NCBI GenBank assembly: GCA_003427395.1
Contig: BFEA01000382.1
Coordinates: 522,180-555,165, forward strand
Reading direction: 5' to 3'
Source of the DNA: Chara braunii
Taxonomy: Eukaryota > Streptophyta > Charophyceae > Charales > Characeae
Length of the DNA: 32,986 nt
Below the pieces are notes generated by a model. It saw only the letters and a list, made by a program, of their open reading frames with translations, was not told where the DNA came from and made no database searches. Each line of letters opens with the position of its first letter. Positions within the stretch are counted from its first letter, which is position 1. A program made the position numbers and the translations under genes. Shown here one piece after another: positions 1-9,842 of this stretch.

Positions 1-879
1 CTTAGATCCGTCTAGTTCTGCTATCATATATGCACCCGAGTCAAGTGCCTCAACCACTCTGTAAGGTCCCATCCATCTATTGGCAAGCTTTCCGGTCCAG
101 GTCCTCTCTAGTGCCGCGTCGTAGAGAAGGACCATATCTCCTACGCTCACCCTCTCTTTCCTGATTCGGACGTTCTTATCCCATCTCTCTTTACCCTTGT
201 CCCTTTCCGCCGCCAGACGATCGGCTGCTGTCATGAGGTTGTCTTCCAACCCGTAGGCTATCTGTCTTGTTCGGGCAGCTAAGAGTTCCTCTCTGGACAT
301 CTCCTCTGCCCAGTCGACGTATGTCCAGCTGTCGACGTGAAACTCTATGGGAAGCGGACAATGTCGCCCAAACCACAAGGTGTATGGTGGGTATTCGGTA
401 CTAGCCCGGACCGTGACGTTGTCCGCCCATATTGCGTATCGAAAATATCGTGGCCAATCACTGTCCTTACCCTTGCACCACTTGGACAGTGACGCTATCA
501 GAGTCTGGTGTCCCCTCTCTACTGGGGAGTTCGACTGTGGGTGATAGGCGGTGGCTATTGAAACTCTCGCCCTGGCTCTCCTAAACACGCCCTGAACCTC
601 GTCGGCTAGGAATTCCGCTCCTCTGTCCATTACTATCTTGCTGACACAACCGTACCTAGATAAGTACTCTAAGACAAAGCTCTTTACTTCCTTTGCCGCC
701 TTACTCCTAATAGGTCTACCGTCCACGAACCCAGTGAAATCGTCTCGTATGTTCACGACGTAGTTCATATTCCCTACTCATCTCGGCATTTTCACTAGAT
801 CGATGTGTACCTCCTTTCCTGGTCTGGTTGGATAGGATGGATGAAGCGGCTCTTTGTATTTCACAAGAGCTCTCTTCTA
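1..879 (-). pseudogene. Integrase catalytic core and GPY/F module (partial, two in-frame stops)
   Basis: The frame stays open from 879 to the window edge apart from a TAG at 879-877 and a TGA at 780-778. The retroviral-type integrase core is complete in its acidic residues: Asp in HIDLVKMP (codon 801-799), Asp in MDRGAEF (627-625) and Glu in NSPVERGHQ (519-517). The last two are separated by 35 residues, the classical D,D35E spacing. A GPY/F-type module follows (RWMGPYRVVE, about 100-60). In an intact element this enzyme would insert the cDNA into the host genome. The TAG falls directly after the zinc-finger motif CEEC and is plausibly a former CAG. Whether a chromodomain follows cannot be seen because the sequence ends. 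Confidence 0.88.
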
Positions 880-1596
880 GCACTCTTCGCATGTCATACA
901 GTACCTCTCGACGTCCTTATACTGTCCTTCCCACCAGTACAGCCGGCGTATCTTTTCGTAGGTTCCTTTAACTCCCCTGTGTCCTCCGACTACCCCGTCG
1001 TGAAGTTCCGCAACTATTGTCTGCCTCTCCTCAGGATCACAGACCACTCGTAAGGGCATTCCCGACCCTACTCGCCTTCGGAAAAGGTGGCCCGCTCTAA
1101 GGCAGTACTGGGCTGGTTGCCTCCGGATTTCTGAATCTTGACTCTCCTCTCCCGTCAGGTGTAGTCCGATTATTCGGTACTTGCCCTCATAAAGATTAGC
1201 TACAAATCTCTCGGCGGGTCTCGGTTCTGCCATTGTCAGAGCCCCAGCTACTATCGGACGCTCGAGAGGGATGCGTGAAAGTCCATCTGCCATGGCATTT
1301 TTAGTACCAGATACTCTCTCAACCGTGTAATCGTATAACCGAATCCGTATTAACCATCGGGCGATGGTCGGGTCCGTCAGACTAAAGTTCTTCTGGAGGA
1401 CAGAGGCAACTACGGTGGGGTCTATTCTCAAGATGAACCGTCGCCCATAGATAGAGTGTCTGAACGTGTCTAGACACCGGAAAACAGCTAACACTTCCTT
1501 CTTGAATTGACTGTAGTTACGCTCAGCCGTATTAAGTGTACTACTCTCCAGCGTCCTTCTGAGACAGCAAACCACCCACTGAACATGGTCCAGCAT
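877..1596 (-). pseudogene. RNase H C-terminal part and integrase zinc-binding (HHCC) domain
   Basis: The N-terminal part carries RNase H motifs typical of Ty3/gypsy: ERNYSQFKKEVLAV (Glu region), LRIDPTVVAS (Asp) and NAMADGLSRI (final Asp). After a linker of about 80 residues comes the integrase HHCC zinc-binding domain, with LHDGVVGGHRG followed by CMTCEEC. The frame differs from the RT segment to its right, so a frameshift, probably with a small deletion, lies around 1545-1600. The beginning of RNase H, with the catalytic STDAGP, is in the neighbouring frame just upstream. There is no second (archaeal-type) RNase H between RNase H and integrase, which argues against the Tat/Ogre lineage. The segment ends at the TAG at 879-877, after which integrase continues in the same frame. 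Confidence 0.85.
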
Positions 1597-2443
1597 CCGT
1601 GGATACTATGAAAGGTCTTTTGGTCTCATCGTCAAAGAATGGCACGCCCAACACGCGTCCTCCCTCCTAAAATTCGTCTTTAAGTTCTTGCATTGCGAGT
1701 TCCTGCGAAGAATCCCAGTAAAATTTTTCAGTCTTTCGAAGGAGTAACCTCAATAGCTCAACCTTCTCCGCATACCCCCGTATGAATATACGCCAGTAAC
1801 CGACCACTCCTAGAAACTGCCCGACCTCGGTTGGGCTATGTAACGGTGAGGGCCAGTTCATAAGTTTGTCTAACTTCGCCGGATCCGCTCGGCGTCCTCT
1901 CGAGTCACATATAAAGCCCAAGATCTTCATAGTCGAGACGGCCCATCGGCTCTTTGTTCCGCTGACTGTTAAATTCGCATCGTCCAGCTGCTCGAGTACC
2001 GCGCAAATATCTGTTAGGTGCTGCTCGACGAATCTTCTAACTCCAGGTACAACCTTTGTCTCATCCCTGTCTACTGGCCCTTTTATAGGAAAGTCATCCA
2101 GAAAAACTTCAACCTTATCAGGGATGAAGTCCTTGAGGACGGCTACCATGGCTCTCTTAAAAACGACTACCCCATTAGTCCAACCAATAGGGACAACCAT
2201 CATCTGTATTGGTCCCAATGGCGTATGCATAGCCGTGAGGTGCCTGTCTCTAGGGTCAAGTGGTACCTCATCATAGCCTGAGAACAGATCACAGACGGAA
2301 TAAATCGACCTACCTGCGGCGCCTTCTGCCAGTAAATCGGCGTGTGGCATGGAGCCCACGTCTCGTATCGTCACCGCGTTGACCTTCTGAAGGTCTTGGA
2401 TCCATCGGATCTTGCCATTCGGCTTTCGTAGGAAGAACCATCA
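1556..2443 (-). pseudogene. Reverse transcriptase core and start of RNase H
   Basis: Open from a TGA at 2443-2441 to a TAG at 1669-1667, and readable in the same frame to about 1556. It starts with WFFLRKPNGKIRW and continues with the palm motif A DLFSGYDEVPL, the finger/palm stretch HTPLGP, and motif C FLDDF (equivalent of YxDD). The thumb/connection region has ILGFICDSRG and VGQFLGVVGYWR. Past the TAG the same frame gives PFFDDETKRPFIVSTDAGP, the first catalytic Asp of RNase H. RT and RNase H would copy element RNA to DNA and degrade the RNA strand. The catalytic aspartates are intact although the gene is interrupted. TGA before TGG and TAG after EF both fit single C-to-T changes from CGA and CAG. 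Confidence 0.88.
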
Positions 2444-2856
2444 ATTAACATTAGCGCTATCAGACGGCTCCGCAACATGGGAAACCATTTTTTCTTTCAC
2501 GAAAGTGATAACCTCTTCCTTCTCCTTCTGGGCGTATTTCCATCCCGCGTCATTCCAGGGAACATGTGATATCGTTTTAATCCTTGCTGGCTTAGCGTAT
2601 CGAGGGTCAATCCTACCGCGCTCCGCGTCACAAAAAGCTATGGCCTTATCACATGTCTTCACGATTTCTATCACACGTTCTCGCTCCTGTGGGGTCAAAT
2701 TCCCATCTCCGATGTCCATCCCTGCTATCCTCTCTTCCGTTAGGCGTTGCGGCTCCTTTCTCTTTCTTTCTTTGATTTCTTTCGCGATCTCTTCTTCCGA
2801 TATCCCTTCCAGTGCAGATCGCTCGCGGCCCACCGCGGCTGGCTTAACTTTTTGAG
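2441..2856 (-). pseudogene. Linker and N-terminal part of reverse transcriptase
   Basis: This stretch reads from a basic segment (PKRHKRVAQKVKPAA) into a charged, Glu/Lys-rich spacer (KEIKERKRKEPQRLTEERI). It then reaches the conserved pre-RT segment with DPRYAKPARIKTI and VPWNDAGWKYAQKEKEEVI, ending at a TGA just before the RT fingers. It shares its frame with the RT core but not with the protease to its right, so a frameshift lies near 2860-2905. That area contains a five-G run on the plus strand, a plausible slippage or sequencing-error site. I see no catalytic residues here; the assignment rests on position and continuity. Confidence 0.75.
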
Positions 2857-3390
2857 CTACTCGCTTGTGTCGCTTGGGTAGCCGCCCAGAGGGGGCCGTG
2901 CCCTTAAAAAAGACACGGATACCACACTGCCAAATTCCTCATCTTTTTCCTTCGGGTACGAGTTGCCGTCCACTATTAGCAGGCTCCCTAAATCTTTCAC
3001 CTCCACGATCCGACCTTCTTCCTCTGAAAGCAGTGGTCCATATCTCTTCTCGCGAAATCGCACCGCGCGGCCGGAGATAGGTAACGACTTAATCTGATCA
3101 CTGGGTCCCGCACCCACAGCGAGAGCTGCTCTGTTCCTCGGGTCCCGAGGCTCCACATTCTCAATCATCACCCGCGTCCCGTCTGGCTTCCTAATAGACA
3201 ATGTTTGGCTCCCATCAGGTCGCTCTATCGTCACCGCATGCACGTGGCTCAGCCACGTTCGACCCAAGAGCAGGTCGGAGCTACAGTTCTTGACTGCAAA
3301 GACAGGCAGGGTCACTCTTACCCCTTGGACCTCTATGGCTGCCTTGTGACAAAACCCAGTGATCTGTTGCTTTCTCCTATCAGCCGTCTA
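2857..3390 (-). pseudogene. Aspartic protease C-terminal half and protease-RT linker
   Basis: After the TAG at 3390-3388 the frame continues with TADRRKQQITGFCHKAA, the protease strand VRVTLPVFAVKNC and the flap-distal motif DLLLGRTWL. These are the hydrophobic-hydrophobic-Gly elements that close a retropepsin fold. A linker with two short repeated phrases follows (RPDGSQTLSIRKPDGTRVMIENVEPRDPRNRAALAVG). The C-terminal part is probably the start of the spacer leading to RT; its apparent end (stop at 2859-2857) is out of frame with RT. The TAG plausibly derives from CAG in the stretch FEI-TADRRKQ. Confidence 0.8.
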
Positions 3391-4572
3391 TATCTCGAAT
3401 AGGTATGACCTATCGAGGCCCAGTCCAACTTGTACTGCCAGGTCCTCGTCTATGATGACAGCCTCACTGCCGTTATCAATCACAGCATCGAGTATCGCTC
3501 CGTCGTTTATAATCGTCTCTACGGCCCCGCTACCAAGTATATAAAACTTGTCTGGAGGCACACCTTCCATCCCATCGAGAAGGACTGTCGTCATGCGATC
3601 CGCTCTGGCAGTCACCCCCGTTACCGCTATTGTAGAAGCTTCCGCTTTAGGGGTCCCCTGACCCTCCTCTGATAGAGGTATGCGAGTCTTCCGCGTGATC
3701 ATCTGTAATTCATCACGAGCCGGCTTCGATGCCGCCAGGTACTCCAGAATAGAACACTGCATTGGTTGCCGAAGGGCCCGCCTCAGTGGCTCAACCGTGT
3801 CAATCTCGTCCAGCGAACTCTTCATTAAGAACTTCTTCACTCCCCTCTTTCGCGGCGAAAGGATAACCTCCTCTCCATAGACTCGCTGCCCGTCCTTCTC
3901 CGTCATCACGTAATCCGTGTCAGTCTTCTTCGATGTAGACCCTCTTGCCGACTTGGTGGCTGCCACCCTTATGGGTGTGGTCGCGATATCCCCCTCAAAG
4001 ATTATCTTGATGCTCTGGCTCCTGACCGGCTCCATTCCTTTACTCGTCTTTATTCTCCTTGCTTCGACATTCTCCTTCATCGAAGGAAACATCGATACAT
4101 CTCCCAGATCATCTGCCCACTTGACATACTTGCGGTCGTCAAGCACGACAAGTCCCTCATCTATTGCCCGTTTGAGATCCCGGCAATCCCTCTTGATATG
4201 ATTTTCTCCTCTACAGTAGACGCATGAGTTCCTGGGAGTAGATGGCCTGTCGTCTGCGCCTCTAGAGATCGAACTCCTGGCCGCCTTGGGGTCAGGCAAC
4301 TTAGGATATGGTTCTGATGAGACGTCATATCCTCCTCTCTTATTCCGTCCGCGCGAATCGTTGCGCCGGTCTCCTCCAGACCCTCCTTGCTCATACCGCC
4401 CTCGCGAATCATTCCGGCGGTCCCCCGAGTCATATCGTCCTCGTGACTCATCGCATCGGTCCCCTCGGTTGTACCATCCCCGCGACTCGTCGCGCTGCTC
4501 TCTCGCATCTCCCCCGTGCTCAAACCGTCCGCGTGACCCATCTTGTCGTTCTCACCGATCTCCTCCCTCATA
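3388..4572 (-). pseudogene. Gag nucleocapsid zinc knuckle and protease N-terminal half
   Basis: This continues the Gag frame without a frameshift. After a second TGA (4554-4552) comes an Arg/Gly/Asp-rich repetitive tail (repeats of the type RGRYEGGDRRNDS), then a CCHC zinc knuckle CVYCRGENHIKRDC (C-x2-C-x4-H-x4-C), which would bind element RNA. About 240 residues later the retropepsin active-site stretch AVIDNGSEAVIIDEDLA appears. The usual catalytic triplet is D-S/T-G; here it reads D-N-G, which a G-to-A change from AGC to AAC would explain. From 4299 to 3391 the frame is fully open. Protease would cleave the Gag-Pol polyprotein during particle assembly. The DNG could instead be a lineage trait. 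Confidence 0.82.
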
Positions 4573-6087
4573 TCAACTTCCTCTGTAGCTATCTCGACCC
4601 GGCCTCTCGTATCTGTCGTCCCTATATCCATCTCGGTCCGATCTCTCGTATTTGTCGTCCCTATATCCATCTCGTCGGGCCTGTTTTGTCTCCCATCGGC
4701 CGCGGGAGTCGCCTCTACCCCGATCAGCCTCATAGCGAGGGCTTCGCTGGTAATCATCTAGCCTCCTTGTTCGCACAAACAGCTCGCGTTCTCTGCGGTC
4801 TCGGTCTATCTCATCGTCCCTACGTCGCCATGATTCATCGTCTCTCTCTTTTCCCCTCGTACGATAATCAGTCAGCGTCCGAGGATTCCTATCCTCGACA
4901 CTGCTCAAGGGATCGTTGTTCCTATGATCCCAGCGAAGTGAATAGGGCCCTCCAGGTTTGTCCTGGTAGGCTGTGACCCCTGTGGCGGTCAGAATCTCTG
5001 TAACCTGTCTCGTTAATCCCTTCACCATGTCCCGTATCTCCTTCACTTCCTCAGCCACGGCCTCATTCTTCTCCGACCAGGGATAATCTTTGAAATCAGG
5101 ACATCTATCAGTGACATACTCCTTGTAGAGAGAGAAATCACGTCTCCTCATCCCTTTCCACACCAAGTCCTTGTAATCGTCTGCCTCTGCCTTTATCGCG
5201 AGCTTTAGGACTTCTGGGAAATCAAGCCTGTTGCGCGGAAGATCTCTAAGTATACTCTTTTGCCTACCTTTGGACAAGTGTCCGATGAAGATAGTACAGC
5301 GCTCGACCTCTGAGATCTTCCCCTTCTTCATCAGCACGTCGGAGATCTTTTGGAAACGCATCCCAAATGTCCGTACGCTCTCATCTTCATCTTGAGTCAT
5401 TGTTTCAAGGTCCTTGATGAAATACTTGTTATCCTCCAATTTGTAAAGCTCGACGAGGTTCTTCTTGTACGTAGTCCATTTCCCATCCTTCGGTCGAGCT
5501 TCCTTAACGTCCCTACCAAGTCTTGGGTTCACATTAAATAGGAAGTTCTTTATAATCTCTTCCTCCGACCACTGACTCCGGCTGGCGTGAAGCTCCCACT
5601 TCTCCAGATATTCTGTGATACCATAACCCCTGAAGGTAGGAGGCTCTGAGGCCTTGTGCGTAATAATATAGCGATCCTTGTTCTCGTAAGGGAGTGAATG
5701 TGACTCCCCTTTCTGGGGGTCGAAGACTCGCCTGGGCGGCGCCTTGTCTCTATCCCTGTCCCTCCAATAGGAATCCCTCAAATTCTCTCTCTTGTCGTCT
5801 CTGTACCTGTCCGCTACGGTGTCCCTCCGCTCATACTCGGGGGAGCGCCGCCTCGTCGCTTCTCGTCGTCCGTTCGAGGTACCTGTCTTTAGAGCCTCCT
5901 GCGGCTCTGTCGCTACTGGTTCGTCTCTCATGTCGGGCCCTCCGTCATTGGTTTGGTCAACCCATCTCAGCGGTGCTTCTTGCCTAATTCGTTCCTTCAG
6001 ATCCCTCAGTGCTCGATCGGGCGATGCCCTGTACTCCTCTCCTGCTTCGCCCATGGTCGGTTGTGGCCTCATCGTGTCGGGTTCCAT
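4573..6087 (-). pseudogene. Gag polyprotein, capsid region
   Basis: 504 codons from an ATG at 6087 to a TGA at 4575-4573. The N-terminal 150 residues are charged and low in complexity (many Arg, Asp, Glu). The central part (about 150-310) has the Gag capsid-like helical region, including PPTFRGYGITEYLEKWE, WSEEEIIKNFLFNV and a late LPRNRLDFPEVLKLAIKAE, the layout of plant Ty3/gypsy Gag. A helical segment (about 340-370) with VKEIRDMVKGLTRQVTEI follows. The C-terminus is Arg/Asp/Tyr-rich with short RDGYRDDRYERP repeats. The stop is in the repeat tail, and the same frame continues into the zinc knuckle, so it is a lesion and not the natural end. Gag would form the particle shell and package RNA. 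Confidence 0.85.
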
Positions 6088-6143
6088 TCGACCGCCAGAA
6101 GATGCAGTCAGGTATTCTAGCCAACTGTTACAGCCCGACCCTA

Positions 6144-6193
6144 TGACAGTCGCGGCAGCCCGGACCTGTGACAGTCGCGGCAGCCCGGACCTG
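6144..6193. repeat. 25-bp direct tandem duplication between ORF B remnant and Gag
   Basis: The unit beginning TGACAGTCGCGGCAGCC is present twice in exact tandem, just upstream of the Gag start on the minus strand. It sits in the only short spacer between the two coding regions. Confidence 0.85.
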
Positions 6194-6317
6194 TTTCTTT
6201 GTCACGACTCGCGTCCGCCTCCAATCTTAACTCGCGACTGCCTTGATTACCACCTCCAGTATCCCGTACCGGTCGCAGATCTCGTGTTCTCTCTCTATCC
6301 CAAGAATCCCTGCGTCT

Positions 6318-7105
6318 AAGTAACCTCTCCTTCGGGATCGGTCAACAAGGTCGTGCCTGTCCGGATCCACAGTACGCCCGTGACAGGACCTCTATCCTTG
6401 AGACAGATTGCAATCCCAAACCAAGCCAATATCTCCTGATCAACACTCCTCAAAAGTCCCCGAGCGTCTTTCTCCGTCCTCCTTGCTAGTTCTTCTAGCC
6501 CTGTCTGAATCGGTTAGCCCGCTAAAGGCCCTCATACTGCCATCCAAAGTCGCCCATCGACCTCTCTAGCTTCCTCTATTCTTCCAAAAGCTTCCAATTT
6601 TTATTTCCACTACCTTATCTCCTCAACGGTTACGAGGTCATCTGTCTAACAGCTGAGGTTAGTTAGTGCTATAACGACTTGTAACCTTATCGCCGACCGC
6701 TCCAATATGTCTTAAAATGTCTCAAAGTCCTCATTATCTCCTCCTTCGTCTATCGCCTCTAAAGTCTTCATCGTTTCCTTCCAGTACCGGTTGTGAGCGG
6801 CTAACACCATGAGTATTGCACCATCTGTTACAACTCTCCCTAACTCTTCAGCTTTCCTGGCTTCGTTTATCTTCAACCTCTCAGCCTCTCTGGTCGTCTC
6901 GTACCATGCGCTCATCCGAGACCGCCCTTCGAAGGGTGTTACTCGGAGTACGTATTTTATCCTCCGTCCTCCTTCTATTCCAATCCAAAGTCATGTCCCC
7001 CTTGCCTCACGCAGGGCACGGCGGAAACACTCTGCCTCCTCAACTATGCACAGTCTGGTATNGAGCTGGAGTTCTATGATCACTAACACTAATGGTCCGT
7101 CCAGT
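6318..7105 (-). pseudogene. C-terminal part of unrecognised ORF B, heavily interrupted
   Basis: One minus-strand frame reads as protein-like from about 7105 to 6318. It starts LDGPLVLVIIELQL, passes an open stretch (6915-6712) with the helical phrase YETTREAERLKINEARKAEEL and the acidic end EAIDEGGDNEDFETF, then KLEAFGRIEEAREVDGRLW. It continues with LEELARRTEKDARGLLRSV, GIAICLKDRGPVTGVLW and TTLLTDPEGEV. Several stops interrupt it. It is in a different frame from ORF B at 8549-7158, so a frameshift lies near 7100-7130. Amphipathic charged helices dominate. I recognise no domain. The region would otherwise be called noncoding, so the continuity is worth testing by comparison with intact copies. 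Confidence 0.5.
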
Positions 7106-7157
7106 CTCCCTACCACATGTAATGAGTACCGATCCGTCGTGTGTAGTGCAGTCCCGC

Positions 7158-8549
7158 TCATGTCCTGTCGCTACTCCCCTGCGTTACTTTGTCTCCCGTT
7201 GTCTCGCTCTCTGCAGATCGCTTACTAGTTTCTTCGCGTGATACGCTTCTAGCCTTTACCTTCTCCAAAAAGTCTGATCTCCACGCCTGGATAATCTCTC
7301 TCTCCTCCCTAAACAGACTCTCTAACTCTCTCGTCACGAGTTCAGCCCTTCGCAACTTGCCCTCGTCTTGACACGTCCAGATCTCCCTTAAGTTGTCCCC
7401 CAACTTCTTTACCTGGCTCAAGAGTGGTTCTTTAACGTGCTTTCTCACTCTTCCGACTGCCTCACTCTCCTCTTCCATACTCAGTCCACATCTTTCTCCA
7501 GCTCACCCTCTCACCCTCGCTCTAGCCTCCGCTACCGTCTCATCGTGGTAGTGCTCCGCGCGCATATAACCATGAGACCATATCATCACATCATAGGAAA
7601 TCGAGGTCTGGAAGGTAACTTGCGCCAGTACATCAGCTCTACGCTCGTGGATCAAATCCCTAGCTCGTTGTCTGCACTCACTCGCCGTCAAGTCCTCGTC
7701 TACGTACGCTCGGAGAAGTACTGTCACATTGTATCCTGTGCTTACCAGTTGCTCTTCTACACGCATCACCGTGGCCGTCCTTCCCGACATTCCCTAAGCT
7801 GCGACCTCAAAGAGAAATCTCGCGTCCTCTAGCCCCGCGTAATCGATCTCTGCCCGTCTCCTGCAGTACCTAATCAGATTGATAGGCCTCAGACAGTCCA
7901 CCCAGCTCGTAACATCTATGATGTCGTCAAACGTCTCTCTACTGGGTGGCCCCCACCTCACACAAATGACGTAGTATACTTCCTTGAAGCGGGGCGCTAA
8001 GCCCTCCCAGAGCGCGTAAAGTGTGTGATCCACTGCTCTCCTCAAACGATCCACGCTCCCATAGGTCTGCCCTATCACGAAGGTAGGAACTCCGAATCGC
8101 CAATCCTTTCTCGGGTAGAGGGTCGGATGTGGTGGACCGTATACCAAGCAGCTCTTAGAAGTCCTCCCTCCAGAGAGTCTCGCCAATTACTGATTAACGA
8201 TCACTCTAGCCAACAACTCGGTTCTCCACCAACTCCTGCTCGCCCCTGCAAGCGTTAGCCCTATCTCTAAATTGTGTGTTCTATCCGCTATTAGATGTCC
8301 GACCCCTTCTAGATCATGAGTCNTCTCGGGTCGTTCGTCTCGTAGTATCACTGTCCATAGGAAGAGCCCCTCNGCGAGCCACGTTCCCAAGTATCGTATC
8401 GGTACACGCCCTGCCTCTTCTAATGCCACAGGAAGTGGTATGTCGTACCCAACCGCCGTCTCTCTGGGTCCCACAAGCTTCCTCACACTATACGATTTGG
8501 ACTCTCGTGAGAAAACATAAGCTAACCAGGCCGCTGAATCACTCCTCAT
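7158..8549 (-). pseudogene. Unrecognised ORF B upstream of Gag (four stops in one frame)
   Basis: A single frame runs 1.4 kb from an ATG at 8549, interrupted by TAA (8189-8187), TAG (7796-7794), TGA (7505-7503) and ending at TGA (7160-7158). Visible segments are WLAYVFSRESKSYSVRKLVG, a Trp/Arg-rich middle (YVICVRWGPPSRETFDDII and INLIRYCRRRAEI), SGRTATVMRVEEQLVSTGYN, and a coiled-coil-like end (LLSQVKKLGDNLREI, LVTRELESLFREEREII). An ATG lies one codon after the TAG at 7796, so several short ORFs are an alternative to one broken ORF. No known domain is recognised. Common strand and position suggest a retroelement accessory protein; I cannot assign a function. Confidence 0.5.
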
Positions 8550-8712
8550 TTCTTCTCCTACTCTCGGTCAGCATCACTCTACTCCCTCCGATACACCCCA
8601 TCTCTCGACGTTGCTAACCCTTCTGACAACTCTCGCACTCAGGTCCAGTATGGTCGAATAGGTTCAGTAGCCAGGCTCACTCATCTGTCGCCCTGGTGCG
8701 CTCCTCTACCTC

Positions 8713-9729
8713 CTACGCCCGGACCGCTACTCCTATCCTGGGAAAATGGTCGTCTATAACGTCAATCTCCTCCTCGTCAACCTCACTCTCTGGGTCGACC
8801 CAGTCTGGTTCCCACATCTCCTCGTCGTCCTCTCGCTCCCAACCCTCATCGTCAAACTCGTCCTCGACGCGGTATGGCGCCTGTCCTATGGCCTGGTAGT
8901 ATTCCGTCAACTGATGGCCGTATATCAGAGGTCGCCCGACGTCCTCACTCCACCAGCTCCCCCAGTCGTCTGAGAAGAGCCGCCCGATGCAAGTCACGTA
9001 CTCGGGGCCTGCTCGGAGCTCACGGTCTAGCCAATCCCAAACGCATGAAGNNTNGGGCCACTCGTCGTCTATCGAGCGGATCAGCTCTATAAGCTGAACC
9101 CTCTCGTCTCCCCAACGAGGCCCACCGGTCGCAAGCGAATAATAGATGTAGTCTAGGTCGGCAGGCCTTCTCGCCAGGATCTTGAGATCCTGATAGGCCA
9201 GGTATGTCTCGACCACTCCACCAAGACCTTCAAAGACACTCTCTACTACGAACGCCGGAACTATCGCCCGCAGGCTCCTAACGCTGTATGGGAAAAACCC
9301 ATCCCGTGCTACAACCAGCTCGCCCGTGATATCAAGAGGAGGGCGTCCATGAAATAGGGTCAACGGGTTGCTCGCGTCCTCCGCTCGGAAAGCAGCTACC
9401 TCTTCCCCTAGGTAGCGTAGCGCCCTGCTAACTGCGTCACTAGTCCCTGTCGTCACGAGGCCCACCACGGCCTCCCTGACCGCACCCGGTCCCAAATATA
9501 AGTAGGCTCTCACTACGTCCACTCCTTGCCCCGGCCGGTGCTCTCTGTACATCCAAAGCCACACGTCCTCGGACAGGATTATGGACCTCCACGCAAACTG
9601 GCCGTCAGCGTGTCGAATGCTGCGTCCGGGGATCGTGAGCTCGACCAGATCCCCCTCTATGAGTTCAGGGGGCTCTAAGTCTCAGTCAATGGTAGCCCCA
9701 TAGACCTCTACTTGCACCCGCGGCCACAT
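8713..9729 (-). pseudogene. Unrecognised ORF A at the 5' end of the retroelement
   Basis: The frame starts at an ATG (9729-9727, MWPRVQVEVYGATID), has one TGA at 9684-9682, then is open for about 320 codons to a TAG just left of 8713. The same frame remains readable to about 8555 and includes a CESCQKG motif. Segments include LVELTIPGRSIRHADGQF, WRSIILSEDVWLWMYREHRP, YLGPGAVREAVVGLV and VETYLAYQDLKILARRPADL. The C-terminus is very acidic (DEFDDEGWEREDDEEMWEP). Three N bases at 9051-9054 blur two residues. No signal peptide or known domain is evident. The position resembles the extra ORF1 before gag in plant Ogre elements, but no homology is claimed. Confidence 0.55.
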
Positions 9730-9830
9730 TCAACTGGCGGCTAGAGAGAACGCAGCAAGCAGAAGGTGTAGATTAATAACTGAAATTTCGCGTCACTTTC
9801 CTCACGCCTTCGAGAACAAGCTAGTAGGTT

Positions 9831-9842
9831 CACCTGAAACCA
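9831..9842 (-). promoter_or_regulatory. Weak primer-binding-site candidate
   Basis: On the minus strand this reads TGGTTTCAGGTG, matching 8 of 12 bases of the plant initiator-tRNA-Met primer-binding site TGGTATCAGAGC. It lies about 100 bases upstream of the ORF A start, where a primer-binding site following a 5' LTR would be expected. The match is poor and the LTR end is not proven. Confidence 0.25.

Larger units (their letters stand above)
1..9842 (-). mobile_element. Decayed Ty3/gypsy-type LTR retroelement with two extra ORFs upstream of Gag, cut by the window edge
   Basis: Read on the minus strand, the order is ORF A, ORF B, Gag, zinc knuckle, protease, RT, RNase H, integrase. The order PR-RT-RH-IN is diagnostic of Ty3/gypsy elements (Metaviridae). 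Gag, zinc knuckle and protease share one uninterrupted reading register from 6087 to about 2870, with no programmed frameshift between Gag and Pol. Seven in-frame stops (4 TGA, 3 TAG, 0 TAA) and two frameshift or deletion sites break gag-pol, so the copy is dead. The 3' LTR and polypurine tract lie beyond the left edge. The 5' LTR is not identified with certainty; it may be the AT-rich block right of 9842. Including ORF A and B in the element is inference from common strand, contiguity and similar decay; a separate element inserted upstream of Gag is the alternative. Confidence 0.8.

Noticed and set aside
1866-2276. Plus-strand open frame opposite reverse transcriptase
   Set aside because: It is a shadow of the minus-strand RT coding sequence with no independent motifs.
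1-6087. Stop codons read as amino acids under a variant genetic code (TAG as Gln)
   Set aside because: TGA stops occur as often as TAG, frameshifts and deletions are also present, and other elements in the window decay in the same way. Mutation explains this more simply.
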